Assembly: GCF_002943715.1 (NCBI RefSeq)
Contig: NZ_MQUA01000004.1
Coordinates: 186,001-250,000 of the forward strand
Length of the DNA: 64,000 nucleotides
From: Polaribacter filamentus
Lineage (GTDB): Bacteria; Bacteroidota; Bacteroidia; Flavobacteriales; Flavobacteriaceae
Direction of reading: 5' to 3'
Position 1 is the stretch's first letter; the number at the start of each line of letters is the position of its first letter. The translations under genes and the position numbers were made by a program. A model generated the notes under the pieces. It was not told the origin of the DNA and did not search any database. It was given only the letters and a program-made list of their open reading frames with translations. Positions 37,148-44,463 of this stretch are shown piece after piece.

Positions 37148-37472
37148 AAAGGTTTAATGAAAAATAAAATAAAAGGTTACATTTCAAATTCTCTTGAAAT
37201 TTTAGAAGAAGCACAATTAAATCTTAATAATTCTGAAGGTAAAAAAACGATTGTTTTAGATAAAAAATACTTTGACAATATGTTTATGAATGATGCAAGT
37301 ATTAGTGAATGTATTACAGAAATCAGAGCTTTAAAAGACGTCAAAAAACCTGTTTTATATTGGTTTGAACTCGCTTCTTCTGATGTTAATGAATCAATTA
37401 GAGAGAAATTTATTGAAGGCTATAGAGAGCCAGTTAAAAAAGGTTTGAAAACTCCTTATAGAAATACATCTT

Positions 37473-38749
37473 AAGACCGTTGCAAGGAAGTACCTAATAA
37501 AAAGCACAAAAATAACACGTTATTATTTATGTTAAATATATGATTGTAAGTATATTAATCTGTAAATTTAGTGTATGAAAATACAAAAACAACCAACTTT
37601 AGCCGATAGCATTTGCGATTTACGAGCAAGAAAAATTAAAAAGACATTTTTCACCCAAATAAACACCCTTATCGATTGGGATACGATCTCTATCCTAATA
37701 AATAATGATTATTTAAAAGGAAAAAGTGCCACTGGCAAGCCTTCTTATGATGGGACATTACTTTTTAAAATGTGTCTTTTACAAAGTTGGTATGGTTTAA
37801 GCGATTATGAAGTTGAAGACCGAATAAATGACAGTCTTTCCTTTAGTTATTTTTGTGGGATGACCATTGAACAGGTTGCTCCAGATCATAGTACTTTAAG
37901 TAGGTTTAGAACCGCATTAACCAAAACACAAACCTTCGAAAAATTATTTACCTCCATAAACAAACAGCTAGAAGCACATAATATCATTGTAAAAACAGGT
38001 TTAATAATAGACGCTAGTGTAATAGATACGCCACTTAGACCAAAAGGAAAAACAAATTTTAAGGTAACCGAAGACCGCTGTGCAGACCAAGTAGAAGTAC
38101 ACAAAGAATATCCAGATAGTGTCGATAAAGAGGGTACTTGGTTAAAGAAAAGAGGAAAGTACCATTTTGGGTTTAAAAAGCATCATGTAACGGATAACGA
38201 AGGACTCGTTCTAGGAGTACTAACCACAACTGCGAGCAAAAATGAGATTGCAAATTTGGAGGAAGTTCTAGAAACTGTAAATGTGGTATTACCAAAAGAC
38301 ATCCCTCTAAAGGCAGATAAAGGGTACCAATCAAAGAAAAATGTTGCGATTTTAAAGAAGCGTAATTTAAAGAATCATATCCTTAAAAAGGCGGTAAAAA
38401 ATAAACCGTTAACAAAATGGGAAACTAGATTCAATAAATTAATAGGAAAAACAAGGTTTAAAGTAGAACGTACTTTTGGAGGAATAAAATTATGGTTTAA
38501 AGGTGGAATTGCAAGATACAGAGGGATGAAAAAAATGCATACACAAAATTTGATGGAGGCAATGTGCTATAATTTATATCGAAGTCCAGGGATATTTGCG
38601 TCTAATTGTAAAAATTAAGGAAAAATGAAGCCTAAAAAAGGCATTTACTCACTTAAAATAGAAAAAAAATAGCATAATCGATGTTGTAGCTAAAAAAAAG
38701 GGAACTCTAAAAAGTAAAAATAATTAAGTTCGCTTTTTGCAACGGTCTT
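37473..38749 (+). mobile_element. IS5-family element, intact (1277 bp)
   Basis: Ends AAGACCGTTGCAA and TTGCAACGGTCTT. The direct repeat ATCTT flanks it (37468-37472 and 38750-38754); because the ends are A/T-rich, the true duplication might be counted as 3-5 bp. It is equal in length to the copy at 50758 and almost identical in sequence. Confidence 0.93.
37575..38618 (+). CDS. IS5-family transposase
   Basis: 347 residues, intact. An N-terminal DUF772-like domain (LLFKMCLLQSWYGLSDYEVE, DHSTLSRFRTAL) is followed by DDE residues in IIDASVIDTP, LKADKGYQSK and FKVERTFGGIKLW. Identical in amino acids to the copy at 50860. Confidence 0.95.
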   Translation: MKIQKQPTLADSICDLRARKIKKTFFTQINTLIDWDTISILINNDYLKGKSATGKPSYDGTLLFKMCLLQSWYGLSDYEVEDRINDSLSFSYFCGMTIEQVAPDHSTLSRFRTALTKTQTFEKLFTSINKQLEAHNIIVKTGLIIDASVIDTPLRPKGKTNFKVTEDRCADQVEVHKEYPDSVDKEGTWLKKRGKYHFGFKKHHVTDNEGLVLGVLTTTASKNEIANLEEVLETVNVVLPKDIPLKADKGYQSKKNVAILKKRNLKNHILKKAVKNKPLTKWETRFNKLIGKTRFKVERTFGGIKLWFKGGIARYRGMKKMHTQNLMEAMCYNLYRSPGIFASNCKN

Positions 38750-39027
38750 ATCTTCTTATAAAAAAGGGTATGATGCTAAAAGTAATACATTATATGTTGG
38801 CAAAGTAGAAATAGGTTTTTGGGGTAGATTAGTAACTCATTTAGGTTACAGTCAAAGTCCAAAAACAGCAGGCATGCAATTATTTCATTGGTACAAACCA
38901 GAGTTATATGGAGACCTTAAACTAAACTATATTGTTTTTGAAGAAAATATGAAACACCTTATAGTTATTTTAGAAAAACAATTAGCAAAAGAGTTACAAC
39001 CTTTAATTGGTAAATATTAATTAGTAA

Positions 39028-40176
39028 TTACAAGTCACTTATTACAAACCAATAAGTAAGCACTCCAAATATTAGAGCAATTCCTAATCTCTTTACAATT
39101 AGATTTAAATTATAATTTAAATCTAATTTTTCACCTATAGGTAAAAAAAGACTTAAGGTTTGATTAACAAATAAATAAGCTAGTAGTTTTTCGAAAAAGT
39201 TGGTGCTAGTCATATACTTTTCAAATAAAGTATCTTCAAGTCCTATAGACTTATAAGTGAAATGTAGTATTAAAAAAGAGATTGTTAAAAATAGATACAT
39301 CAACAAAATCCAAGCGTAAACTATTTTTTTTCTTTTTCTTTTTTCAACTTTCTTTTCTTTCGAGGGTAAGTAGGTAAGGTTGATATTGATAATGTTCTTA
39401 GCACTTAAAATAAAAACATCACCAGGTATTTTTTTTCTATCTCTAGTTGGATCATCAATAGCGTTTTCAATAATTAATTCACTATCTATTTTAGGTTTTC
39501 TTTTATATCGGTAAGCGTCAAGTAAATATATTTTATCTAGCTGTGTAGTATCATCGCTTTTTAGGTCGTAATCTACAACATACCCAGTATATAATTCTCT
39601 AACATCATCTTTTATGTTGACTAAAATATCAGCATAAGTTGTGGAGACTCCATACTTAAAAGGGTCTAGTTTATTAAAAGAAACTTTATTCGCCTCTTTA
39701 AACTTCTTCATTGTTAATACTTCTCCACTAAAAATATAATACCATTGATTTTTGAACCTAAAGAATTTATATTTTTTATCCCATTTCCACCATCTAATTA
39801 TTCTACTTGAAGTATAGCCAATTATCGAAGAGATGATAAAAACAAATAAAGTATAATAAAAGTAAGTAGTTATATGATTGTTAATGAAATCTTTTGTTAC
39901 GGTTTTAGTTTCTGCAGTTCCGTCTGAAGTAACATCTCTAAAAATTGTAAAAATGTCTAAAAAAGTTGCATTAAAGCCTAGTATTTTATAATAAAAAATA
40001 AAGCATATTAATTGCAAAACAATACCTGGTACAATACTAAAAAAAATAGAATGTAAGACAGGGTCTTTTGTATTAAACTGTTTTGAAAATTCACCATAGA
40101 AGAAAAAGCGCCTATAAAGTAAACCGGGTATAACTATTGAAATAAAGAAGGCTATGAACCCAATAGTAAGATTCAT
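39028..40176 (-). CDS. Multi-pass membrane protein of unknown function with a cytosolic beta-rich domain
   Basis: 382 residues. Transmembrane segments are predicted near residues 4-22, 41-63 and 105-125 (FVFIISSIIGYTSSRII), and again near 288-308 and 358-378 (LGIALIFGVLTYWFV). The soluble middle (~150-275) reads as a small beta barrel: FGVSTTY-like, YTGYVVDYDLKS, KIYLLDAYRYKRK, KKIPGDVFILSAKNIININL. I do not recognise the family. It is the second gene of a two-gene minus-strand operon (8-bp gap after the small membrane protein). Its stop is only 7 bp from the convergent GIY-YIG-like gene. Position inside a defence island suggests a defence role, but nothing in the sequence proves it. Confidence 0.75.
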   Translation of the reverse strand: MNLTIGFIAFFISIVIPGLLYRRFFFYGEFSKQFNTKDPVLHSIFFSIVPGIVLQLICFIFYYKILGFNATFLDIFTIFRDVTSDGTAETKTVTKDFINNHITTYFYYTLFVFIISSIIGYTSSRIIRWWKWDKKYKFFRFKNQWYYIFSGEVLTMKKFKEANKVSFNKLDPFKYGVSTTYADILVNIKDDVRELYTGYVVDYDLKSDDTTQLDKIYLLDAYRYKRKPKIDSELIIENAIDDPTRDRKKIPGDVFILSAKNIININLTYLPSKEKKVEKRKRKKIVYAWILLMYLFLTISFLILHFTYKSIGLEDTLFEKYMTSTNFFEKLLAYLFVNQTLSLFLPIGEKLDLNYNLNLIVKRLGIALIFGVLTYWFVISDL

Positions 40177-40184
40177 TAATTATA

Positions 40185-40424
40185 TTATAAAATAGTATTA
40201 ATTTCTGTTTTAGACCAGTCACCAGTTTCGTGATACTCATCAATTGCTTTTCTTAATCTTATAGCTTCATCAGGGTTTTGAATAGCTTTTAAAGCTTTCT
40301 CTGAAATAACATTTGTTTCGGTCTTATTAGCAATAGTCTTAATAGTATTATAGATTATAGCAAATAAGGCTATAACTCCAAATACTCCAATTAAACTATC
40401 AAATAAGTTTTTGTTATTATTCAT
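40185..40424 (-). CDS. Small single-pass membrane protein
   Basis: 79 residues with one transmembrane helix (LFDSLIGVFGVIALFAIIYNTI, about 7-28) and a charged cytosolic tail ending in DEYHETGDWSKTEINTIL. Unknown family. It is the first gene of the operon with the larger membrane protein, and its size and layout would suit a regulator or partner of that protein. Confidence 0.65.
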   Translation of the reverse strand: MNNNKNLFDSLIGVFGVIALFAIIYNTIKTIANKTETNVISEKALKAIQNPDEAIRLRKAIDEYHETGDWSKTEINTIL

Positions 40425-40784
40425 TTAAGCAATACTTTTTTATTAATAATTCAAATACCTTAGCAAATTGAATGCCAAATGTTCTAAAAATATAATACAC
40501 ATCAAATCTACAATATTTATTATAAATGTTTAAAAAACATTAAAGTAAATTCTTATAGTATATATAACTCTTATAGTAATGGTATACATCTACAAAATAA
40601 ACAAATAAAATAGATTAAAAAATATTTTGTAACTATATAAACAAATAAACGTCTAATATATAAAGTTAGTTATTAGCTTAAGTATAACGCTTACAATACA
40701 ATAAATAGTATAATAGTTGCTTTAGATAAAGAAATTATCTACTTTTGTAAAGTATTTAAATACATTTTTTAATACACAAAACCA
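40425..40784. promoter_or_regulatory. Divergent promoter region with TCTTATAGTA direct repeats
   Basis: Very AT-rich 360 bp between the divergent membrane-protein operon and the AbiEii pair. It contains two TCTTATAGTA repeats (40551-40560 and 40569-40578; 18 bp apart) and a AATGTTT/AAACATT hairpin near 40526-40542. The repeats are candidate operator sites for autoregulation. No gene is seen. Confidence 0.4.
40740..40747 (+). promoter_or_regulatory. Bacteroidota -7 box for the AbiEii pair
   Basis: TACTTTTG matches TAnnTTTG exactly, 38 bp before the TTG start codon of the first gene. A TTGC 19 bp upstream is a possible -33 element. Confidence 0.5.
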
Positions 40785-41075
40785 TTGGCTAAAAAAATAA
40801 ACATATCTGATACTTTTCCAAAACAAGCATTTTGGGATATGGATACTAATAAATTGTCTACTCAAAGAGATAGGGCTATTATTATCCCTAGAGTATTAAT
40901 GACTACAAATGAAGATACTTTTTCTAAAGATATTGAACTTGTAGAAAGTGTTTATAGTGCTAATGAAATCTACACTACTTTAAAAGACACAAAAGAACGT
41001 ATCAGTAATAACGTTTGTAGATTAGTTTCTAAACGTTATAACAAACCTACTTTTTTACGTTACGATTTTAGTTAA
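40785..41075 (+). CDS. DUF6922-like partner (putative antitoxin) of AbiEii toxin
   Basis: 96 residues from a TTG start; no ATG is available. The TTG is the first codon after the promoter that gives the family-like N-terminus KKINISDTFPKQAFWDMD. The segment FPKQAFWDMDTNKL with a following RAIIIPRVLM matches short proteins found upstream of AbiEii-type nucleotidyltransferases. It likely acts as antitoxin or regulator. The next gene starts directly after its stop codon (TAAATG). Confidence 0.7.
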   Translation: MAKKINISDTFPKQAFWDMDTNKLSTQRDRAIIIPRVLMTTNEDTFSKDIELVESVYSANEIYTTLKDTKERISNNVCRLVSKRYNKPTFLRYDFS

Positions 41076-41837
41076 ATGAGTGCGGTATCAGAAGTACTCT
41101 TACAAACCATTAAAGAATTACAATCCTTACCAAGTTTATCTCAATTTGCATTAGCAGGAGGTACAAATTTAGCATTTCGTTTTAATCATAGAGAATCTCA
41201 AGACATCGATTTGTTTTGCCAAGAAATAGTGGGTGTAAAACATTTAGAGGCTATAGAAAATGAAATTATACATTTTTATGGTAAAAAGAATGTTACAGGA
41301 ATAGAATACCCTGCCGATAAAGTAAGTGAACAACATAGTTTTTTTAGATGTTATATAACAAAACCTTGTGGTGTAAGCATAAAAGTAGAAATCATTCAGA
41401 ATATGAAAATGATGGATGCTGTTGAGGTAATAGATGATGTGAGGTTAGTAACTGCAAAAGATTTAGGTTTATTTAAATTAGTTAGTGGTTCTAGTAGAGC
41501 AGCAAAAAAAGATATTTACGATTTAGATTTCATCACAGAAAAAATACCAATCATAGAATTATTTGAAGCGTTAAAAGTTAAAAAAGCCTTATATAATAAT
41601 GAAGAGCACAAAAATATTTTTGATTTAGATGAGGATAAATGCCCAACACAATATCCTTTAGAACTTTTAAATTTTGATAGAAATACAAAAAAAAGAAATT
41701 CTATAAAACCAAATCATTCTAATGATAATATTACAATGGCAAATAATAGTAAACCTTGGATTCAAACACGTATCAGTTGGGTTTCTAAAATAAGAAAGTT
41801 ATACAGGCATTTAGGTGTAGAATATCCAGTATACTAA
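41076..41837 (+). CDS. AbiEii/AbiGii-type nucleotidyltransferase toxin
   Basis: 253 residues. FALAGGTNLAFRFNHRESQD and the following IDLFC hold the GG-T and D-x-D motifs of the AbiEii (MenT-like) nucleotidyltransferase fold. VRLVTAKDLGLFKLVSGSSR with AAKKDIYDLDFI is the late conserved part. These toxins are controlled by an adjacent antitoxin and can cause growth arrest during phage infection. The final ~60 residues are basic and more variable. Overlapping translation signals tie it to the gene before it. Confidence 0.87.
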   Translation: MSAVSEVLLQTIKELQSLPSLSQFALAGGTNLAFRFNHRESQDIDLFCQEIVGVKHLEAIENEIIHFYGKKNVTGIEYPADKVSEQHSFFRCYITKPCGVSIKVEIIQNMKMMDAVEVIDDVRLVTAKDLGLFKLVSGSSRAAKKDIYDLDFITEKIPIIELFEALKVKKALYNNEEHKNIFDLDEDKCPTQYPLELLNFDRNTKKRNSIKPNHSNDNITMANNSKPWIQTRISWVSKIRKLYRHLGVEYPVY

Positions 41838-41935
41838 ATCCCCACAACCCAAAACCCAATTTTTTGCGAAAAGGCAAAAACCCTCTGTCTTTTGTGTTAT
41901 CCCGCTCACCACTGCATAGTTGGTTTTGTGTCATA

Positions 41936-42045
41936 ATAGTTGTAGCCAACGCTAAAATGGCACATTGCTTGTTTTATTTAAACCTAGTTATATTTAAAAA
42001 TTAGAACAATAAAAAAGCAAAGAGCCATTGCCAGCGCTCAAACAA
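41936..42045. repeat. Miniature inverted-repeat element candidate
   Basis: TAGTTGTAGCCAACGCTAAA and ATGGCA near the left end face the complement of AGCCATTGCCAGCGCTCAAA plus CAACTA near the right end. This makes imperfect 26-bp inverted repeats around about 60 bp. It is immediately followed by the 169-bp repeat at 42058. No gene is seen from 41838 to 42225. Confidence 0.45.
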
Positions 42046-42057
42046 CTATTTCTCAAG

Positions 42058-42226
42058 CTGGCGCGGATTTGGAATCTGTGTCCATTCCAATGATGAAATT
42101 GCAATCTATTTTATAATCTCTTTTTTATTTATTTTGTTTGCAGCTTTCATGTGTCGATAAACTATGCGTGCATGGATTGCAAATCCGCGCTAACATTGTC
42201 TAAAGAACATATCCGAGCGATCGGGT
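42058..42226. repeat. REP-doublet-like repeat, copy 1
   Basis: About 169 bp shared with 50268-50434. It begins CTGGCGCGGATTTGGAATC and has an inverted partner GGATTGCAAATCCGCGC near 42173-42190, so GCGCGGATTTG...CAAATCCGCGC frames about 130 bp. It ends with the shared string GAACATATCC(G/A)AGCGATCGGG. Such GCGGATT hairpin pairs resemble non-autonomous repeats moved by Y1-type (REP-associated) transposases; no such transposase is in the window. Confidence 0.65.
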
Positions 42227-42472
42227 TTACCAATAAGCCTAAAACAACTTTATTATGGCAAGCTAATTTTAAACTATATGCAACAAAAAAAACAAAAAAA
42301 TCAGCAGGTAAAATTATTTCAATTACAACAAAAAGCATATCATATACCCGTATTAAACTCACACTGGGTAGAAAATTTTTATGACGAAATAGAGCTTTTA
42401 GGTTTTACAATTCAAGATTACTTTTCATTACTTCGGCAAGCTCAAGGTAACATAAAGGAGGTTTTAGCTTAA
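42226..42472 (+). pseudogene. DNA polymerase III alpha (DnaE-like) internal remnant
   Basis: Two overlapping frames read TNKPKTTLLWQANFKL and then, after a shift in an A-rich run near 42282-42300, YHIPVLNSHWVENFYDEIEL plus LGFTIQDYFSLLRQ, ending at a TAA. The YDEIELLGF segment and the preceding LLWxAN segment occur in this order in Bacteroidota DnaE-type polymerases. Everything before and after is gone. The assignment rests on motif memory only. Confidence 0.5.
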
Positions 42473-42569
42473 AATTCAATGTTTTGCAGTGGAGCCTTTA
42501 ACAGGTTCAAGGTGATATAAGGAAAGGTTATTGTTTTTTGAACTCTAAACTTTAAAGTATACGAAAAAA

Positions 42570-42620
42570 AGACTCTATACTTTACAGCTCATTTACAATG
42601 AACAAATAAGTATAGAGTCT
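42570..42620 (-). terminator. Terminator of the minus-strand susD operon
   Basis: Perfect 13-bp stem AGACTCTATACTT (42570-42582) with AAGTATAGAGTCT (42608-42620). On the minus strand it is followed by a run of Ts (complement of 42563-42569). It lies 28 bp past the susD stop. Confidence 0.75.
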
Positions 42621-42647
42621 AGTGTTCTAATTTAATAAACAATTAAT

Positions 42648-44447
42648 TTAATACCAACCAAACACCTGTTCTAAATTAGGGTTTAGTATTATTTCTGAAG
42701 CCGGTATTGGCCTATAATAATCTTTTGGTTCTGTAAAAACACCACGTTCTGGATTTGCTACAATGTTACCACTAGTACCATTGCTTAAATACACATTTAC
42801 ACTAATGTTACCTACGTTACCAACTTTATAATACATTAATTCTACACCCAGATTGTTAGTTTCTTTTGGGATTGGTATGGCATCAGATTCGACTAAAAGC
42901 ACAATGTCTTCAATTCCGTCTCCAGTAAGATCGTGTTTACCCAATCCTGAAAAATACATCCCTTTAGGTTCTTTTTCCATTAATTTACCAGCAGCCCAGC
43001 GGTTCAGATCATCTAAACGACGCCCTTCTAAAGCCATTTCTACTCTACGCTCTCTTCTAATTTCTAAAAGAATAGGACTAGTTACATTTGGATATTTTGA
43101 AGATTGTACAGGATCTGCACCTACAGTTAATAATAAATTTGGCATTCCTGCTCGTTTTCTTAATTCATTAATAGATAAATCTAAATCTTCTTGAGTTAAT
43201 GTTCCTAGTTCTGCTTTTGCTTCTGTGTAATTTAATAATACTTCCGCATATCTTAATACAGGAATATCTACAGCAGCGCGTACTGCATAAGAAGGATCAT
43301 TAATAAAACCTTTAATTTGATGATATCCTGTAAAATTCTTTTTAAGTTCTTGTACATAATTTGTGTTACCTGGGCTATAGGTAGAAGTATAATACAATTG
43401 CCAACCAGGAAAAGCATAAGTTTGCGATAAGCGGGCATCACGATTTGTAAATTCTTCTACAAAAGAGAGTGTGTTTACGTTGCTTTTAGAGCTAAAATAC
43501 GATCCGTCGCTCATTAAATAAGCTTCTACTAAATCTTTAGAAGGTCCTGATTCATAACTACCAAATAAATATTGTGGATCTGCACCATCTTTAATGTCTG
43601 TTTCGAAAGTATTAGAAAAAATGATTTCTGGATTAGAAGTTAAATCTTGACTTTCGAAAAGCATATGATAATCTTGCGAAGGATTACCGGTATTGTAAAT
43701 AGAATAAGCTTCACTATCCATAATTTCTTTAGAAACGTTTTCTGCAAGTTGCAAATAGGTATTGCTTGTAGATGCTAAACCTAATTCGTTATGATATTTT
43801 CTAAACGTACCTTCATGTAAAGCACTTCTACTATAATACGCAGCAACTACCCATTTATTTACAGTTCCTGTTTCAACACTTTCCATTACATTGTTTAAAG
43901 CAAACTGATAATCTTCAAAAATATGATTGATGACAACTTCTCTAGAATCACTTGGTTTGTACAAATCTTCATTAGAAGTACCTAAAACATAATCATACCA
44001 AGGTACATTCGAGTATCTTTTTATCTTTTCCATATAAAAATTAGCTCTAAATAAACGAGCAACCCCTATGTAATGATTACGAACGTCTTCGGTAACTTCT
44101 GCTTTATCTACGTGTTCTAAAAAGAAATTGATATTTCTTAAAGCGCTCCAATCCCAACCAATGGTAATGTTGGTAGCGTTTGCTTCGGTAGTCATAATCG
44201 TTTTTATTTCACGATTACCGGTGGTGTTCATGTTATCAGTAGCTTCATCAGCCGTAAAAATACCATTGCCAGGGAAGTTGTACATACTATAAACGTATGT
44301 TATTAAATCGTCTTCTGTATTAAAAAAGTTTTCTGCTCCAATTTCTGTTTCAGGAAATTTTTCTAAATAGTCATCATTACATGCAGCTAGGCAAAAAATA
44401 CCAAATAACAGTAATACTTTTTTAAAATATGTTTTTATGTCTTTCAT
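42648..44447 (-). CDS. SusD-like lipoprotein
   Basis: 599 residues with lipobox GIFCLAAC (Cys about residue 22), DDYLEKFPETEIGAENFF at the N-terminus of the mature protein and C-terminal ILLEIRRERRVEMALEGRRL plus DDLNRWAAGK. It forms the substrate-binding lid with the SusC encoded just upstream (16-bp gap). It is the last gene of a phosphodiesterase-susC-susD operon, so the cargo may be phosphorylated (inference from context). Confidence 0.95.
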   Translation of the reverse strand: MKDIKTYFKKVLLLFGIFCLAACNDDYLEKFPETEIGAENFFNTEDDLITYVYSMYNFPGNGIFTADEATDNMNTTGNREIKTIMTTEANATNITIGWDWSALRNINFFLEHVDKAEVTEDVRNHYIGVARLFRANFYMEKIKRYSNVPWYDYVLGTSNEDLYKPSDSREVVINHIFEDYQFALNNVMESVETGTVNKWVVAAYYSRSALHEGTFRKYHNELGLASTSNTYLQLAENVSKEIMDSEAYSIYNTGNPSQDYHMLFESQDLTSNPEIIFSNTFETDIKDGADPQYLFGSYESGPSKDLVEAYLMSDGSYFSSKSNVNTLSFVEEFTNRDARLSQTYAFPGWQLYYTSTYSPGNTNYVQELKKNFTGYHQIKGFINDPSYAVRAAVDIPVLRYAEVLLNYTEAKAELGTLTQEDLDLSINELRKRAGMPNLLLTVGADPVQSSKYPNVTSPILLEIRRERRVEMALEGRRLDDLNRWAAGKLMEKEPKGMYFSGLGKHDLTGDGIEDIVLLVESDAIPIPKETNNLGVELMYYKVGNVGNISVNVYLSNGTSGNIVANPERGVFTEPKDYYRPIPASEIILNPNLEQVFGWY

Positions 44448-44463
44448 TTTTTGTATTATTTAT

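Larger units (their letters stand above)
37157..39020 (+). pseudogene. GIY-YIG nuclease-like gene split by an IS5-family element
   Basis: Codons before the IS (37157-37472) and after it (38755-39020) join in frame when the IS and one ATCTT repeat are removed. This gives a 193-residue protein. It has KKPVLYWFEL (GIY-like strand), TLYVGKVEIGFWGRLVTHLGY (YIG-like strand with conserved Arg) and EKQLAKELQPLIGKY (catalytic Glu region), i.e. a divergent GIY-YIG endonuclease fold. It was the third gene of the rhuM-abiH operon (10-bp gap). The first part on its own ends at a stop inside the IS. The gene is inactive at present; the insertion looks recent because the IS is identical in protein to the copy at 50758. 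Confidence 0.82.

Noticed and set aside
40551..40578. TCTTATAGTA repeats as a mini CRISPR or replication iterons
   Set aside because: Only two 10-bp units 18 bp apart, without cas or replication genes. Operator sites are the simpler reading.
42151..42384. 77-codon frame starting in the REP-doublet as a real gene
   Set aside because: It begins inside the shared repeat and changes into the dnaE-like fragment only through a frame shift.
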